Below, piece after piece: positions 1 to 7,227 of a stretch of DNA of 11,650 bases. Each line of letters opens with the position of its first letter. Position 1 is the stretch's first letter. Under the pieces are notes generated by a model, which was given only the letters and a program-made list of their open reading frames with translations, had not been told where the DNA came from and made no database searches. The DNA is from Phytoactinopolyspora endophytica (lineage in GTDB: Bacteria > Actinomycetota > Actinomycetes > Jiangellales > Jiangellaceae), in assembly GCF_004138495.1 (NCBI RefSeq), contig NZ_ML142850.1, positions 278,620 to 290,269 of the forward strand, in the 5' to 3' direction. Both the position numbers and the translations under genes were made by a program.

Positions 1-1
1 G

Positions 2-2491
2 GACCGGTTGGAGGCACTGCCGGGGCCTCAGGCCGCGGCATTGCGCGGCGCCTTCGGGCTGAATGAAGGCGGCGAGACGAACCGGTTCCTGATCTCCGCC
101 GGCACCCTGGCGTTGCTCGCGGATATGGCGGAGGAGGCCCCACTGCTCTGCGTCGTCGACGATTTGCAGTGGTTCGACCAGGGCTCCGCGGAGGCGCTGC
201 TGTTCGCGGCCCGTCGCTTCGAGGCCGACTCGATCGCGATGCTGTTCGCGGTGCGCGAGACGTCGATGCCGTTCGAGACTCCAGGTGTCAAGGTCGTTCA
301 CCTGTCGGGCCTCGCCGCGACCGATGCCGCCCGAGTGCTCGACGGCCACGCGCCGGAACTGGCCGACCCGTTGCGGGCCCGCGTGCTCGAGGAATCCGCC
401 GGTAACCCCCTGGCGATCATCGAGCTCGGATCGATCCGACGCGAAGCCGATGACACCGGCCTGTCCGACCCGGCCGGAATGGTCGGCACGCTGCCCGTTC
501 CCCGCCGCGTCCAAGAAGCGTTCCGCCGGCAGATCGCCGAACTTCCCGAACCGACGCGACGAGCACTCCTGGTGGCCGCGGCCGACTCCGCGGCACCCCT
601 CGCGACGATCCTGAGGGTGGTCGAGGCCCTCGGCGGTGCTGCCACTGACCTGGCTCCCGCGGAGCGGGCCAACTTGGTCCGGATCGGGAGCCGCATCGCG
701 TTCCGGCATCCACTCGTGCGCGCGGCCGCCTATCGAGGCGAGCCGCTGCATCAAAGGGTCGATGTGCACCGCGCGTACGCCGACGCGCTGAGCGAATACG
801 CCGACGCCGACCGGCGCGCCTGGCACCTTGCCGCTGCCACGACCACTCCCGACGAGGCTGTGGCGATCGAGCTCGAAGGCGCCGCCGAGCGTGCCCGGCA
901 CCGTGGCAGTGCGATGGCGGTGTCTGTTGCCTACGAGCGCGCCGGCCGATTCAGTACCGACCCGGAGCTGAAGGCCCGTCGAATTGCCAGGGCCGCCCAG
1001 GCCGCGTTCGATGCGGGCAAGCCCGACCGCGCCGCGCGGCTGGCGGCCGAAGCGCTCTCGCTGACCGCCGACCCCGGCATCCGAGCCGAAGCCATCTACG
1101 TCCAGGGCGCCGTGGCGTACGAGCGCACCTCGCCGCGGACCGATGCGGAACTGACGATCGAAGCCGGCGCGCTGGTGATAGATACCGATCCCGAGCGCGC
1201 CACGCTCACTCTCTACGAAGCCATGCACGCCGCCCGGCACGGCGCGGCGCACGACCTCCTGCAACGCGCCGCGGAGCTGATGCGCGGGCTCGCTCAGCCA
1301 GAGGGCCGTGCGACCATGGTCTCCGCCCTCCTGGGATGGGCGGAACTGTTCGCCGGGCGCCCGGAGCGAGCCGTCGGCCCGATGCGCGACCTTCAGGCCG
1401 CCGTGCGCAATGGCGACCTCGACCTGATGCACGGTATGACCGCCGGGTTCGGCGGGCTCCTGATCGCCGCTGACGACGACGTCGTCACCGGGACCAAGGA
1501 CATGCTGGCCCAGGTGCGGGCGACAGGGGCGCTGGGCTGGGTCCCGTACACCCTCAACGTATTGGCGGTGGCGCGGCTGCTCCGCGGCGAATTCGCGGAC
1601 GCCCGCGCGCATGTCGCGGAAGGCGCGGCCATTAGCGACGAGTTTGGCAACTCGACCGAAAGCCTCGCCCACCGCTCGGTCGAAGTGTGGCTCCGCGCCG
1701 TGTCGGGCGAGGAGTCCCGCTGCAGGGATCTGGCTGCGGAGGTGCTCCCCGAGGCCCGGAACCGGCACCGGGTGAACGCCGAGATCGCGGCCTGGGGCCT
1801 GGCGATGCTCGACCTCTCCGCCAGGCGGTTCGAGGTCGCTCTCGACGGACTCGAACGGGTCTGCCGCGGCCCCGCCCGCCGCGACGTGCTGATGCGCGCG
1901 GTGCCTGACCTGGTGGAGGCGGCCGTGCGCGGCGACGCACCAGATCGGGCGCAAGCAGCGCTGACGGAATTCGCGCACTGGGCCAAGCAGGTCGAGCGCC
2001 CGGTCACCACCGGACTCGCGCTGCGCTGCCGCGCGCTCTTGGCCGACGACGACGGCGCCGAAGCGCTCTACGCCGAAGGGCTGCTGCTCCACGAGCGGTA
2101 CGGCGGCCCGTACGACCTCGCTCGCACCCGGTTGGTCTACGGCGAGTGGCTGCGTCGGCGGCGGCGCCGTACCGAGGCCCGGGCCCACCTCGAGGCGGCG
2201 GCTGTCACCTTCGAGCGCATCGGCGCGGCCCTGTGGGCCGAACGCGCCCACGGCGAGCTCGCCGCCTTCGGGGGCGCCAGGGAAGAAAAGCGCGGCAGCG
2301 GCCCCCTTACCCTGCTCACCGGGCAGGAGTTGCGGGTGGTGCAGCTCGCTGCCTCCGGGCTCACCAACAAGGAGATCGCCGCACAGCTCTATCTCAGTCC
2401 GCGTACGGTCGGCCATCACCTCTACAAGGCCTACCCGAAGCTCGGCGTCACCGCCCGCAGCGAGCTGGCCAACCTCGTCGCCGAGATCTGA
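2..2491 (+). CDS. LAL-type LuxR-family ATPase transcriptional regulator (5' partial)
   Basis: This is a large transcriptional regulator of the LAL/MalT-like class: an N-terminal AAA/NACHT-type ATPase, a long helical repeat middle, and a C-terminal LuxR helix-turn-helix. The frame is open at the left edge of the window, so the true start and the Walker A loop lie upstream. About 829 residues are visible, against roughly 900-1000 for the family. The Walker B strand LLCVVDDLQWFD lies near bases 140-175. An ATPase lid region with RVQEAFRRQIAELPEPTRRAL follows. Alanine- and arginine-rich TPR-like helices fill about bases 750-2280. The LuxR HTH occupies about bases 2300-2488, with the signature TGQELRVVQLAASGLTNKEI and a recognition helix around SPRTVGHHLYKAYPKLGV. 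The family normally couples ATP and ligand binding to promoter activation. The ligand and targets are unknown here. The following genes on the same strand could be targets, but nothing in the sequence proves it. Confidence 0.93.
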   Translation, partial: DRLEALPGPQAAALRGAFGLNEGGETNRFLISAGTLALLADMAEEAPLLCVVDDLQWFDQGSAEALLFAARRFEADSIAMLFAVRETSMPFETPGVKVVHLSGLAATDAARVLDGHAPELADPLRARVLEESAGNPLAIIELGSIRREADDTGLSDPAGMVGTLPVPRRVQEAFRRQIAELPEPTRRALLVAAADSAAPLATILRVVEALGGAATDLAPAERANLVRIGSRIAFRHPLVRAAAYRGEPLHQRVDVHRAYADALSEYADADRRAWHLAAATTTPDEAVAIELEGAAERARHRGSAMAVSVAYERAGRFSTDPELKARRIARAAQAAFDAGKPDRAARLAAEALSLTADPGIRAEAIYVQGAVAYERTSPRTDAELTIEAGALVIDTDPERATLTLYEAMHAARHGAAHDLLQRAAELMRGLAQPEGRATMVSALLGWAELFAGRPERAVGPMRDLQAAVRNGDLDLMHGMTAGFGGLLIAADDDVVTGTKDMLAQVRATGALGWVPYTLNVLAVARLLRGEFADARAHVAEGAAISDEFGNSTESLAHRSVEVWLRAVSGEESRCRDLAAEVLPEARNRHRVNAEIAAWGLAMLDLSARRFEVALDGLERVCRGPARRDVLMRAVPDLVEAAVRGDAPDRAQAALTEFAHWAKQVERPVTTGLALRCRALLADDDGAEALYAEGLLLHERYGGPYDLARTRLVYGEWLRRRRRRTEARAHLEAAAVTFERIGAALWAERAHGELAAFGGAREEKRGSGPLTLLTGQELRVVQLAASGLTNKEIAAQLYLSPRTVGHHLYKAYPKLGVTARSELANLVAEI

Positions 2492-2529
2492 ACCTCCTTG
2501 CCCGAGGTCAGTAGTCCGCCCTCCGATGC

Positions 2530-2544
2530 CAGTCACGATGACTG
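2530..2544. promoter_or_regulatory. Short perfect palindrome, possible operator
   Basis: The inverted repeat CAGTCA-CGA-TGACTG (6-bp arms, 3-nt centre) sits in the 137-bp gap between the LAL regulator and the YCII gene, about 85 bp before the YCII start. A TAnnnT hexamer (TAGTGT, 2569-2574) lies between it and the gene, but no good -35 box pairs with it. The size and position would suit a dimeric regulator site. A 6-bp arm can also arise by chance. Confidence 0.25.
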
Positions 2545-2616
2545 ATGCGCCACCGCGTCAATCCTCCGTAGTGTCCAGGACAGGGCGGTCCCGAACCGAG
2601 GGACTCACCTGCGACC

Positions 2617-2622
2617 AAGGAG
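2617..2622 (+). promoter_or_regulatory. Shine-Dalgarno of YCII gene
   Basis: AAGGAG lies 6 nt before the ATG at 2629. It fixes the start of the YCII-domain gene. Confidence 0.8.
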
Positions 2623-2628
2623 AAGACG

Positions 2629-2997
2629 ATGACGCAGTACTTCCTCAGCCTCCCGCACAACTCCGACGAGGAGCCGACGATGGAGAGCATGGACCCCGCT
2701 GAGCTGCAGCAGATGATGGCAGAGGTGGGGGCCTTCAACACCGCGCTCCAGGAAGCCGGCGCCTTCCGGTTCGCCGGCGGGCTGCACCCGCCGTCGACCG
2801 CGACCACGGTGGACGCCACGGGCGACGGTCCAGAGTTCACACCCGGTCCGTTCGTGAAGGCCGACGAGTACCTCGGCGGCTTCTGGGTGATCGAGGCCGA
2901 CAACGACGACGACGCGATCGAATGGACCAAGCAGGCCTCCCGAGCACTGCGGAGCCGAGTCGAGGTGCGTGCCCTCCAAGAGGCGCCGGCCGCCTGA
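2629..2997 (+). CDS. YCII-related (DGPF-domain) protein
   Basis: This is a 122-residue single-domain protein of the YCII/DGPF family (ferredoxin-like alpha-beta fold). The N-terminus MTQYFLSLPH is the first strand. The segment GAFRFAGGLHPPSTATTV (about residues 44-61) carries the family's conserved region after the helix. GPFVKADEYLGGFWVIEAD (about 73-91) is the diagnostic DGPF-like motif followed by the LGGF strand. Length matches the family (about 110-130 aa). The start is set by AAGGAG 6 nt upstream. The biochemical role of most stand-alone DGPF proteins is not established; they often sit beside ECF sigma factor genes, but none is visible here. It is followed 103 bp later, on the same strand, by a RibD-C-like gene. 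The family call is secure; any specific function would be a guess. Confidence 0.88.
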   Translation: MTQYFLSLPHNSDEEPTMESMDPAELQQMMAEVGAFNTALQEAGAFRFAGGLHPPSTATTVDATGDGPEFTPGPFVKADEYLGGFWVIEADNDDDAIEWTKQASRALRSRVEVRALQEAPAA

Positions 2998-3100
2998 AAC
3001 GGCGCCGATCGGACGCCGACACACTCGAGCTGACTGCCACGGTGGAGCTCTCAACGAAACCGCCGCCGATGCGGTGGCACGAGAAGCGAAGGAGCTTGTG

Positions 3101-3661
3101 ATGTTCGACATTGCACCGCAGCAGGCCCAGGGCAAGGTCCTGTTTCACTTCACCATGTCACTGGACGGGTTCGTGGCGGGACCAGGCCACGCCATGGACT
3201 GGATGACCGGGTTCACCGGCCGCCCCGGCGCGGAGCAGGAATACATCGAGACCACCGGTGCGGTCCTCGGCGGCCGGGACGGTTGGGACCTCGACCCGAC
3301 CGCTCGCCCCTATGGCGCGGCCTGGGAGGGGCCGATCTTCATCCTCACCCACCACCCTGAGGACGCCACGCCCGCCGAAGGTGTCACGTTCCTGGACTGC
3401 GACGTGGCCGAGGCGGTGCGCGTCGGGCTGGAAGCTGCGAACGGGAAGAATCTCGAGGTCCTCTCGCCGACGATCGGCCGCCAACTGCTCGAAAGGGGCC
3501 TGATCGATGAAATCGACCTGCACATCGCACCGATCCTGCTCGGGGAGGGCATTCGAGTGTTCGACAACCCGGGCGGGCAACCGATCCGGCTCCGACACGC
3601 CCAAGGTTCGCAACCCGTCGCCGAGGTGGACGTTCGCTTCCTCCCTGCTGCAGCAGCGTAG
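3101..3661 (+). CDS. Dihydrofolate reductase-like / RibD C-terminal domain protein
   Basis: This 186-residue protein belongs to the RibD_C/dihydrofolate-reductase-like superfamily, a group of putative NAD(P)H-dependent reductases. Visible landmarks are the first strand plus loop VLFHFTMSLDGFVAGPG (about residues 13-29), the GAVLGGRDGWD segment (nucleotide-binding turn), ILTHHPED, and the C-terminal TIGRQLLERGLIDEIDLHIA followed by PILLGEGIRVFD, which is typical of the family. The frame is open further upstream to 2969, but the ATG at 3101 has GGAG (3091-3094) 6 nt before it and begins just ahead of the domain, so it is preferred. An in-frame GTG at 3098 is too close to the same ribosome site. 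Actual substrates of these small DHFR-like proteins are mostly unknown, and classical DHFR (FolA) activity should not be assumed. It lies between the YCII gene and the metallo-hydrolase gene. Confidence 0.88.
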   Translation: MFDIAPQQAQGKVLFHFTMSLDGFVAGPGHAMDWMTGFTGRPGAEQEYIETTGAVLGGRDGWDLDPTARPYGAAWEGPIFILTHHPEDATPAEGVTFLDCDVAEAVRVGLEAANGKNLEVLSPTIGRQLLERGLIDEIDLHIAPILLGEGIRVFDNPGGQPIRLRHAQGSQPVAEVDVRFLPAAAA

Positions 3662-3702
3662 GGATCAAGGCGGCCCGGTTGAACGAATGTCGGGCTGAAC
3701 CA

Positions 3703-3742
3703 TATCTATCGGTCCAACGAGAGCCGACATTGGACATAGATA
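3703..3742. promoter_or_regulatory. Imperfect inverted repeat upstream of MBL gene, probable operator
   Basis: The left arm TATCTATCGGTCCAA (3703-3717) and right arm TTGGACATAGATA (3730-3742) are complementary over 13 positions, with a 2-nt CG insertion in the left arm and 12 nt between the arms. The arms are AT-rich compared with the local DNA and lie 70-110 bp before the MBL start, as expected for a regulator-binding site. A poor -35/-10 pair (TTGAAC 3679-3684, an 18-nt spacer, then TATCTA) overlaps the left arm. No T-run follows, so a terminator is less likely. Confidence 0.4.
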
Positions 3743-3800
3743 CGGACAAGGCGAGCGTGGAAGCTATGAACGCTACCGAAAGCGATCGTCAACCACACAT

Positions 3801-3806
3801 AGGAGG
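3801..3806 (+). promoter_or_regulatory. Strong Shine-Dalgarno of MBL gene
   Basis: A full AGGAGG consensus lies 6 nt before the ATG at 3813. It is the strongest ribosome site in the window and fixes that start. Confidence 0.85.
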
Positions 3807-3812
3807 AGTGAC

Positions 3813-4649
3813 ATGCTCAGACAGGTCACGCAGGGTGTGCTGACCCACCAGAGCGAGTTGCTCGAGAACAACGCCGTTGTGGTGCAGGGCCGGGCCGGCG
3901 TGCTGCTCATCGACCCCGGGGTCACAGGATCCGAGATGGCCTGCCTCGCGAGCGACCTTCGCGATCTGGGCCAGAGCGTGGTGTCGGGCTTCTCGACGCA
4001 TCCTGATTGGGATCATGTGCTCTGGCACCCCGATCTCGGCGAAGCGCCCCGATACGGCACCGCGCGCTGTGCGGCGCATATGCGTCAGGTGCGGTCGGAC
4101 CCGGACTGGAAGGCCCGTGCCGCCGAGGGACTGCCGCCGGAAATCGCCGAGGAGACACCGCTGGACCTGTTCGGCCTCATCACCGGCCTGCCGGCCGAGA
4201 CGGCGCAAATTCCGTGGGAGGGACCCCGAGTCCAGATCATTGAGCATCAGGCGCACGCCCCGGGCCATGCGGCGCTGTTCATCGAGGAACGTGGGGTGCT
4301 CGTCGCCGGCGACATGCTCTCTGATGTCTTGGTTCCAAATCTCGACGGGCTGAATGACACCAATGACCCGATCGAGGAATACCTCGTCGGGTTGCGGCTG
4401 CTCGAAGGCATATCAGGCGATGTCGATGTCGTTGTCCCCGGCCACGGTTCAGTCGGCGGAGCCGATGAGCTACGCGCCAGGATCGAGATGGATCGGGCGT
4501 ACGTGCTCGCCTTGCGTGAGGGCCGAGTTCCCAATGACCCGCGGGTCGGCCCAACGGCCAAGCCCGGCTGGGAGTGGGTCAGCGAAATATCCGTCGGGCA
4601 GGTCCAGCGCCTCGCCGAACGAAACGAACGCGGCGGCTTTCCCGGCTAG
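3813..4649 (+). CDS. MBL-fold metallo-hydrolase with variant HxDxDH motif
   Basis: This 278-residue metallo-beta-lactamase-fold hydrolase has all five fold motifs in order: IDPG at 33-36, the metal motif H63-P-D65-W-D67-H68, H152 in APGHA, D167 in AGDM, and H211 in PGHG. The second histidine of the usual HxHxDH motif is replaced by Asp (D65), so one zinc-site ligand is altered while the others are kept. The protein has no signal peptide or membrane segment and should be cytosolic. Lactonases, glyoxalases II, sulfatases and nucleases share this fold, and the sequence alone does not choose among them. The C-terminal part (about 215-278) is helical and unlike that of class B beta-lactamases. The gene has its own AGGAGG and a possible operator upstream, and ends 66 bp before the sensor kinase ATG, so it looks like a single-gene unit. 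The family is certain; the substrate is unknown. Confidence 0.9.
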   Translation: MLRQVTQGVLTHQSELLENNAVVVQGRAGVLLIDPGVTGSEMACLASDLRDLGQSVVSGFSTHPDWDHVLWHPDLGEAPRYGTARCAAHMRQVRSDPDWKARAAEGLPPEIAEETPLDLFGLITGLPAETAQIPWEGPRVQIIEHQAHAPGHAALFIEERGVLVAGDMLSDVLVPNLDGLNDTNDPIEEYLVGLRLLEGISGDVDVVVPGHGSVGGADELRARIEMDRAYVLALREGRVPNDPRVGPTAKPGWEWVSEISVGQVQRLAERNERGGFPG

Positions 4650-4702
4650 CGATCGGCTCACGACACGTTCGAGTCGCAGGCGGATATCGTCGCGTGCTCG
4701 CC

Positions 4703-4716
4703 TACAGTCGTGGGCA
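4703..4716 (+). promoter_or_regulatory. -10 box for leaderless kinase transcript
   Basis: TACAGT (4703-4708, actinobacterial TAnnnT) is followed by exactly 7 nt and then ATG (4716). This places the predicted transcription start on or next to the initiation codon, and no Shine-Dalgarno is visible. The same layout is seen at 7214-7227. No clear -35 was found. Confidence 0.5.
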
Positions 4717-5717
4717 TGGCGCACAAGCGCGCGGTGGTGGCCGCAATGGTGGCAGGCCACGGTTGGCTGGTCAGTGCGGTGCTGAGCGTGGTCTCGATCG
4801 GGCTGACGGTCGCACTGGCTCCCTTGGACTCCGAGAGCCCCCGGCCCTGGATGCTGCTAGAACCCGTGGCCTTGGCCGTGCTGGTGGCGGTGATGGCGCG
4901 CTGGGCACGGGCAGCGGCGGTGGCTGCCACGCTCGCGCCGATGATCGCGTTCTCCGTGCTCGTGCTCCGCTACTCGCCCTCGTCGACCGAGAGCTGGTCG
5001 AGCGGCGCCGTCGCCATCGGACTGTGGGCCGGAATGGCCACGGTGTCGGCCGCCGCCGGAGTCGTGCTTCGTCTCCTGGCGCGCGCCCGGGATGCGGCGG
5101 CCGAGGCGGGGGCCCATCGCCGACAGCTGGCCGTGGCCCACGACCTGCACGACTATGTCGCCCACGACATCAGTGAGGTCGTCGCCCTTGCCCAATCGGC
5201 GCGGTTCGCCACCCGGACGGAGCACGCCGAGCTCCTGGAGCAGATCGAGCGGGCAGGTCAACGCTCGCTCGCGTCGCTGGACCGCACCGTCGGCGCCCTG
5301 CGCGGGGACACGCGGGACAGCCACACTCCCGACCTGGCCGCGCTGCAAGCCTTGGTGCGCCGCTTCCAATACGCGCACGGACCGATCCTGCGGTTGGACG
5401 GCGCTTGGGACTCCTTCGACGACTTCCCGGCTCCGGTGCGGTCGCTGGTGGCCCGCACGGTCACCGAGTCCTTGACGAACCTGCGCCGTCACACCGATCC
5501 GGGAACGTCCGCGGTCCTGGCCCTCGCGCGCCACGACGACCGCCTGGAAGTCGACGTCACCGACGCCGGGCCACGCGGCCCCGTCCCCGGTCCGGCCTCC
5601 GGACTGGCGGCCTTGGAAGCACGCGCGCAAGAGGCGGGCGGCGACCTTCGATGGGGCCCTGACGGCGACGGATGGCGCATGTCCTTGACCCTGCCGCTGC
5701 CGAGGAGCGACCGATGA
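4716..5717 (+). CDS. NarL-type sensor histidine kinase
   Basis: This 333-residue membrane histidine kinase belongs to the HisKA_3 (NarL/DesK-like) class. Residues 1-125 form about four hydrophobic helices (roughly 16-36, 48-62, 65-86 and 95-121) with no large extracellular loop, so it probably senses membrane or intramembrane cues. The dimerization segment contains AHDLHDYVAHDISEV, with H145 as the expected phospho-acceptor. The HATPase domain shows the N-box around E251-SLTN255, D283 in the G1 box (VTDAG) and a short SGLAALEARAQEAGG G2 region. The ATG at 4716 is preferred over GTG 4710 because a TACAGT -10 box lies 7 nt upstream, fitting a leaderless mRNA. The stop overlaps the response regulator start in an ATGA, which indicates a translationally coupled cognate pair. 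It should autophosphorylate H145 and transfer the phosphate to D55 of the partner. The stimulus is unknown. Confidence 0.92.
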   Translation: MAHKRAVVAAMVAGHGWLVSAVLSVVSIGLTVALAPLDSESPRPWMLLEPVALAVLVAVMARWARAAAVAATLAPMIAFSVLVLRYSPSSTESWSSGAVAIGLWAGMATVSAAAGVVLRLLARARDAAAEAGAHRRQLAVAHDLHDYVAHDISEVVALAQSARFATRTEHAELLEQIERAGQRSLASLDRTVGALRGDTRDSHTPDLAALQALVRRFQYAHGPILRLDGAWDSFDDFPAPVRSLVARTVTESLTNLRRHTDPGTSAVLALARHDDRLEVDVTDAGPRGPVPGPASGLAALEARAQEAGGDLRWGPDGDGWRMSLTLPLPRSDR

Positions 5718-6370
5718 CGATCCGTGTCCTCATCGCAGACGACCAGCCGCCGATTCGTCGGGCGTTCCGCGCCGCCGTCGACGCCCAACCGGACATGACC
5801 GTGGTCGCCGAGGTCGGCGACGGCCGCCAAGCAGTGGCACAGGCACGACGCCTGCGTCCCGACGTGTCGCTGGTGGACGTGCGGATGCCGGTCCTGGACG
5901 GCATACAGGTCGTCGAGGCGCTTGCCGGTCCCGGACGACCCGACCCGCTCCGCGTCGTCGTGGTGACGACCTTCGACCTCGACGAGTACGTCCACGGTGC
6001 GCTCAGGGGCGGCGCGAGCGGATTCCTCCTGAAGCGCTCCGACCCGGACCTGCTGGTCTCGGCGATCCGGGCCGCTGTCGCCGGAGACACCCTGATCAGC
6101 CCCCGGATCACGGTCCGGCTGCTGGACCGGCTCGGTCGGCGCGGCGAGCCTGGGGCCGTGGCGGGCCTGACCCGCAGGGAGCGCGAGATCGCCGAGGCAG
6201 TCGCGGACGGTCTGACCAACGCCGAGATCGCACGGACGCTCTTCATCGCTCCGGGCACGGTCAAGAACCACCTCGCAGCCGTTCAGCGCAAGCTCGGCGC
6301 CCGGAACCGGGTCAGCCTCGCCGCCGCGGTGTGGAGCAGCAGACCCGAATCTGGGCCGAACGGCACATAG
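5714..6370 (+). CDS. NarL/FixJ-family response regulator
   Basis: This 218-residue response regulator has an N-terminal receiver domain (1-120) and a C-terminal LuxR-type helix-turn-helix (about 152-212). The acidic pair D9-D10, the phospho-acceptor D55 in LVDVRMP, the switch threonine in VVVTTFD and the lysine in GFLLKRSDPD are all present, so it should be phosphorylatable. The HTH reads LTRREREIAEAVADGLTNAE, then IARTLFIAPGTVKNHLAAV. The start chosen is the ATG that overlaps the kinase stop by 4 bp, with GAGGAG (5702-5707) 6 nt upstream. The frame is open back to 5672, but those residues precede the receiver fold. It would bind DNA as a dimer after phosphorylation by the adjacent kinase. 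The membrane protein gene that follows at 6404 is in the same unit, and autoregulation is plausible. Confidence 0.94.
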   Translation: MTIRVLIADDQPPIRRAFRAAVDAQPDMTVVAEVGDGRQAVAQARRLRPDVSLVDVRMPVLDGIQVVEALAGPGRPDPLRVVVVTTFDLDEYVHGALRGGASGFLLKRSDPDLLVSAIRAAVAGDTLISPRITVRLLDRLGRRGEPGAVAGLTRREREIAEAVADGLTNAEIARTLFIAPGTVKNHLAAVQRKLGARNRVSLAAAVWSSRPESGPNGT

Positions 6371-6403
6371 CCGCCGCAGCCGGTGGCCGGTGACCATTGG
6401 CCG

Positions 6404-6997
6404 ATGACACGACGCATTCGAACGGGACACGACGACCGCCCACTGTGGCACGACACCGCTCCCGGCACGCCGCGATGGGCGATCCGAGCCGCCCACGTCA
6501 TCTCCCTGGTGACCCTGCCCGCCGCGCTCTGGCGGCTGGGAATCATCGTCGGCATCCCGTGGGGCTACGACCGGGCCTGGATCGAACGGTCCCAGCTCGA
6601 CACGCTCGACGGCGCGGCCTACCTGCTCGGACTGAGCGTGGTATCCGAGATTGCCGCACTCTGCTCGTATGCCCTGGTCCAGCGCTGGGGAGAGGTGATG
6701 CCGCCTTGGGCGTGGCCGTTGCGCGGCTGGGCCATCCCCGCGTGGCTGCCCGCCGTCTGCGGAGTCCTCGGAGGGGTCGCGATGACTGCGATGTGGACCG
6801 TTGGGACCGCCGTGCTGGCGATGAGCGGCACAGCATTCGATTCCCAGATGGAACCCGGGGCGGCCACCACAGTGCAGCTTCTGGCATACGCGCCGATGGT
6901 GGTCTGGGGGCCGCTGTTGCTGGCATTGAGTTTCCAGTACTCCCGGCGACGAGCCCGCACGTCGCAAACGCTCACGGCCGCTTCGACGTCGGATTGA
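6404..6997 (+). CDS. Four-helix integral membrane protein, unknown function
   Basis: This 197-residue protein has four predicted transmembrane helices (about residues 29-51, 71-94, 110-138 and 155-178). The N-terminus is charged (MTRRIRTGHDDRPLWHD) and the C-terminus is an Arg-rich cytoplasmic tail (RRRARTSQ). The loop WGYDRAWIERSQLD between helices 1 and 2 holds several charged residues. I do not recognise a named family. The gene starts 33 bp after the response regulator stop and ends at a strong hairpin, so it is most simply the third gene of the kinase-regulator operon, perhaps an accessory or target membrane protein. An alternative in-frame GTG at 6383 would add seven residues; neither start has a good Shine-Dalgarno, so the N-terminus is uncertain. 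That it is a real gene is supported by the helices and by high G/C third positions. Confidence 0.75.
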   Translation: MTRRIRTGHDDRPLWHDTAPGTPRWAIRAAHVISLVTLPAALWRLGIIVGIPWGYDRAWIERSQLDTLDGAAYLLGLSVVSEIAALCSYALVQRWGEVMPPWAWPLRGWAIPAWLPAVCGVLGGVAMTAMWTVGTAVLAMSGTAFDSQMEPGAATTVQLLAYAPMVVWGPLLLALSFQYSRRRARTSQTLTAASTSD

Positions 6998-7209
6998 TCC
7001 GGGTGGGCCCCGGCACGGCGGTCGGCCGTTCCGGGGCGATCGTCACTGGTTCGTCGTTGCGAACGGCTCTCGCCACATCGGGTACATCGACGGTCGCCGG
7101 GGAGCTTCAGCTCCTCGGACTGCTCGAAGCCGGAGCGGCCGCACCAGTCCGCCAGCCGCTCGTTCGCCGACTCCAGATAGCCGGCCACTGCCGACGAGAT
7201 TGTGATCAT
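6972..7209 (-). pseudogene. Possible frameshifted small ORF, divergent from methyltransferase
   Basis: Reading left from ATG 7207-7209, the frame gives MITISSAVAGYLESANERLA and onward for about 38 residues, with 34 of the first 37 third positions G or C. This looks coding. Near base 7100 the coding-like signal moves to another frame, whose translation runs VDVPDVARAVRNDEP and stops at 6972-6974. A 1-nt deletion or 2-nt insertion would join the two into a protein of about 79 residues. I do not recognise it. Against it: the second half overlaps the hairpin at 7007-7037, and the 3' end overlaps the membrane gene by 26 bp. It may be chance. Confidence 0.22.
7007..7037 (+). terminator. Strong hairpin after the two-component operon
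   Basis: GCCCCGG (7007-7013) pairs with CCGGGGC (7031-7037). Inside it, ACGGC (7015-7019) pairs with GCCGT (7025-7029). There is a single C/T mismatch and a 5-nt loop (GGTCG). It begins 9 bp after the membrane protein stop. No U-tract follows, which is common for actinobacterial terminators. Confidence 0.6.
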
Positions 7210-7213
7210 GGAA

Positions 7214-7227
7214 TATCGTGTCGGGCA
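7214..7227 (+). promoter_or_regulatory. -10 box for leaderless methyltransferase transcript
   Basis: TATCGT (7214-7219, TAnnnT) is followed by 7 nt (GTCGGGC) and ATG (7227), with no Shine-Dalgarno. The spacing, and the GGGC before the ATG, match the sensor kinase start at 4716. No clear -35 is visible. Confidence 0.5.

Noticed and set aside
2969..3100. Upstream extension of the DHFR-like protein by 44 residues
   Set aside because: It overlaps the end of the YCII gene, has no domain content, and the ATG at 3101 has a good ribosome site at the correct distance.
5489..6967. Minus-strand open frame of 492 codons across the response regulator and membrane gene
   Set aside because: It covers two well-supported plus-strand genes, its translation is Arg/His/Pro-rich with no domain, and long antisense frames are expected at this GC content.
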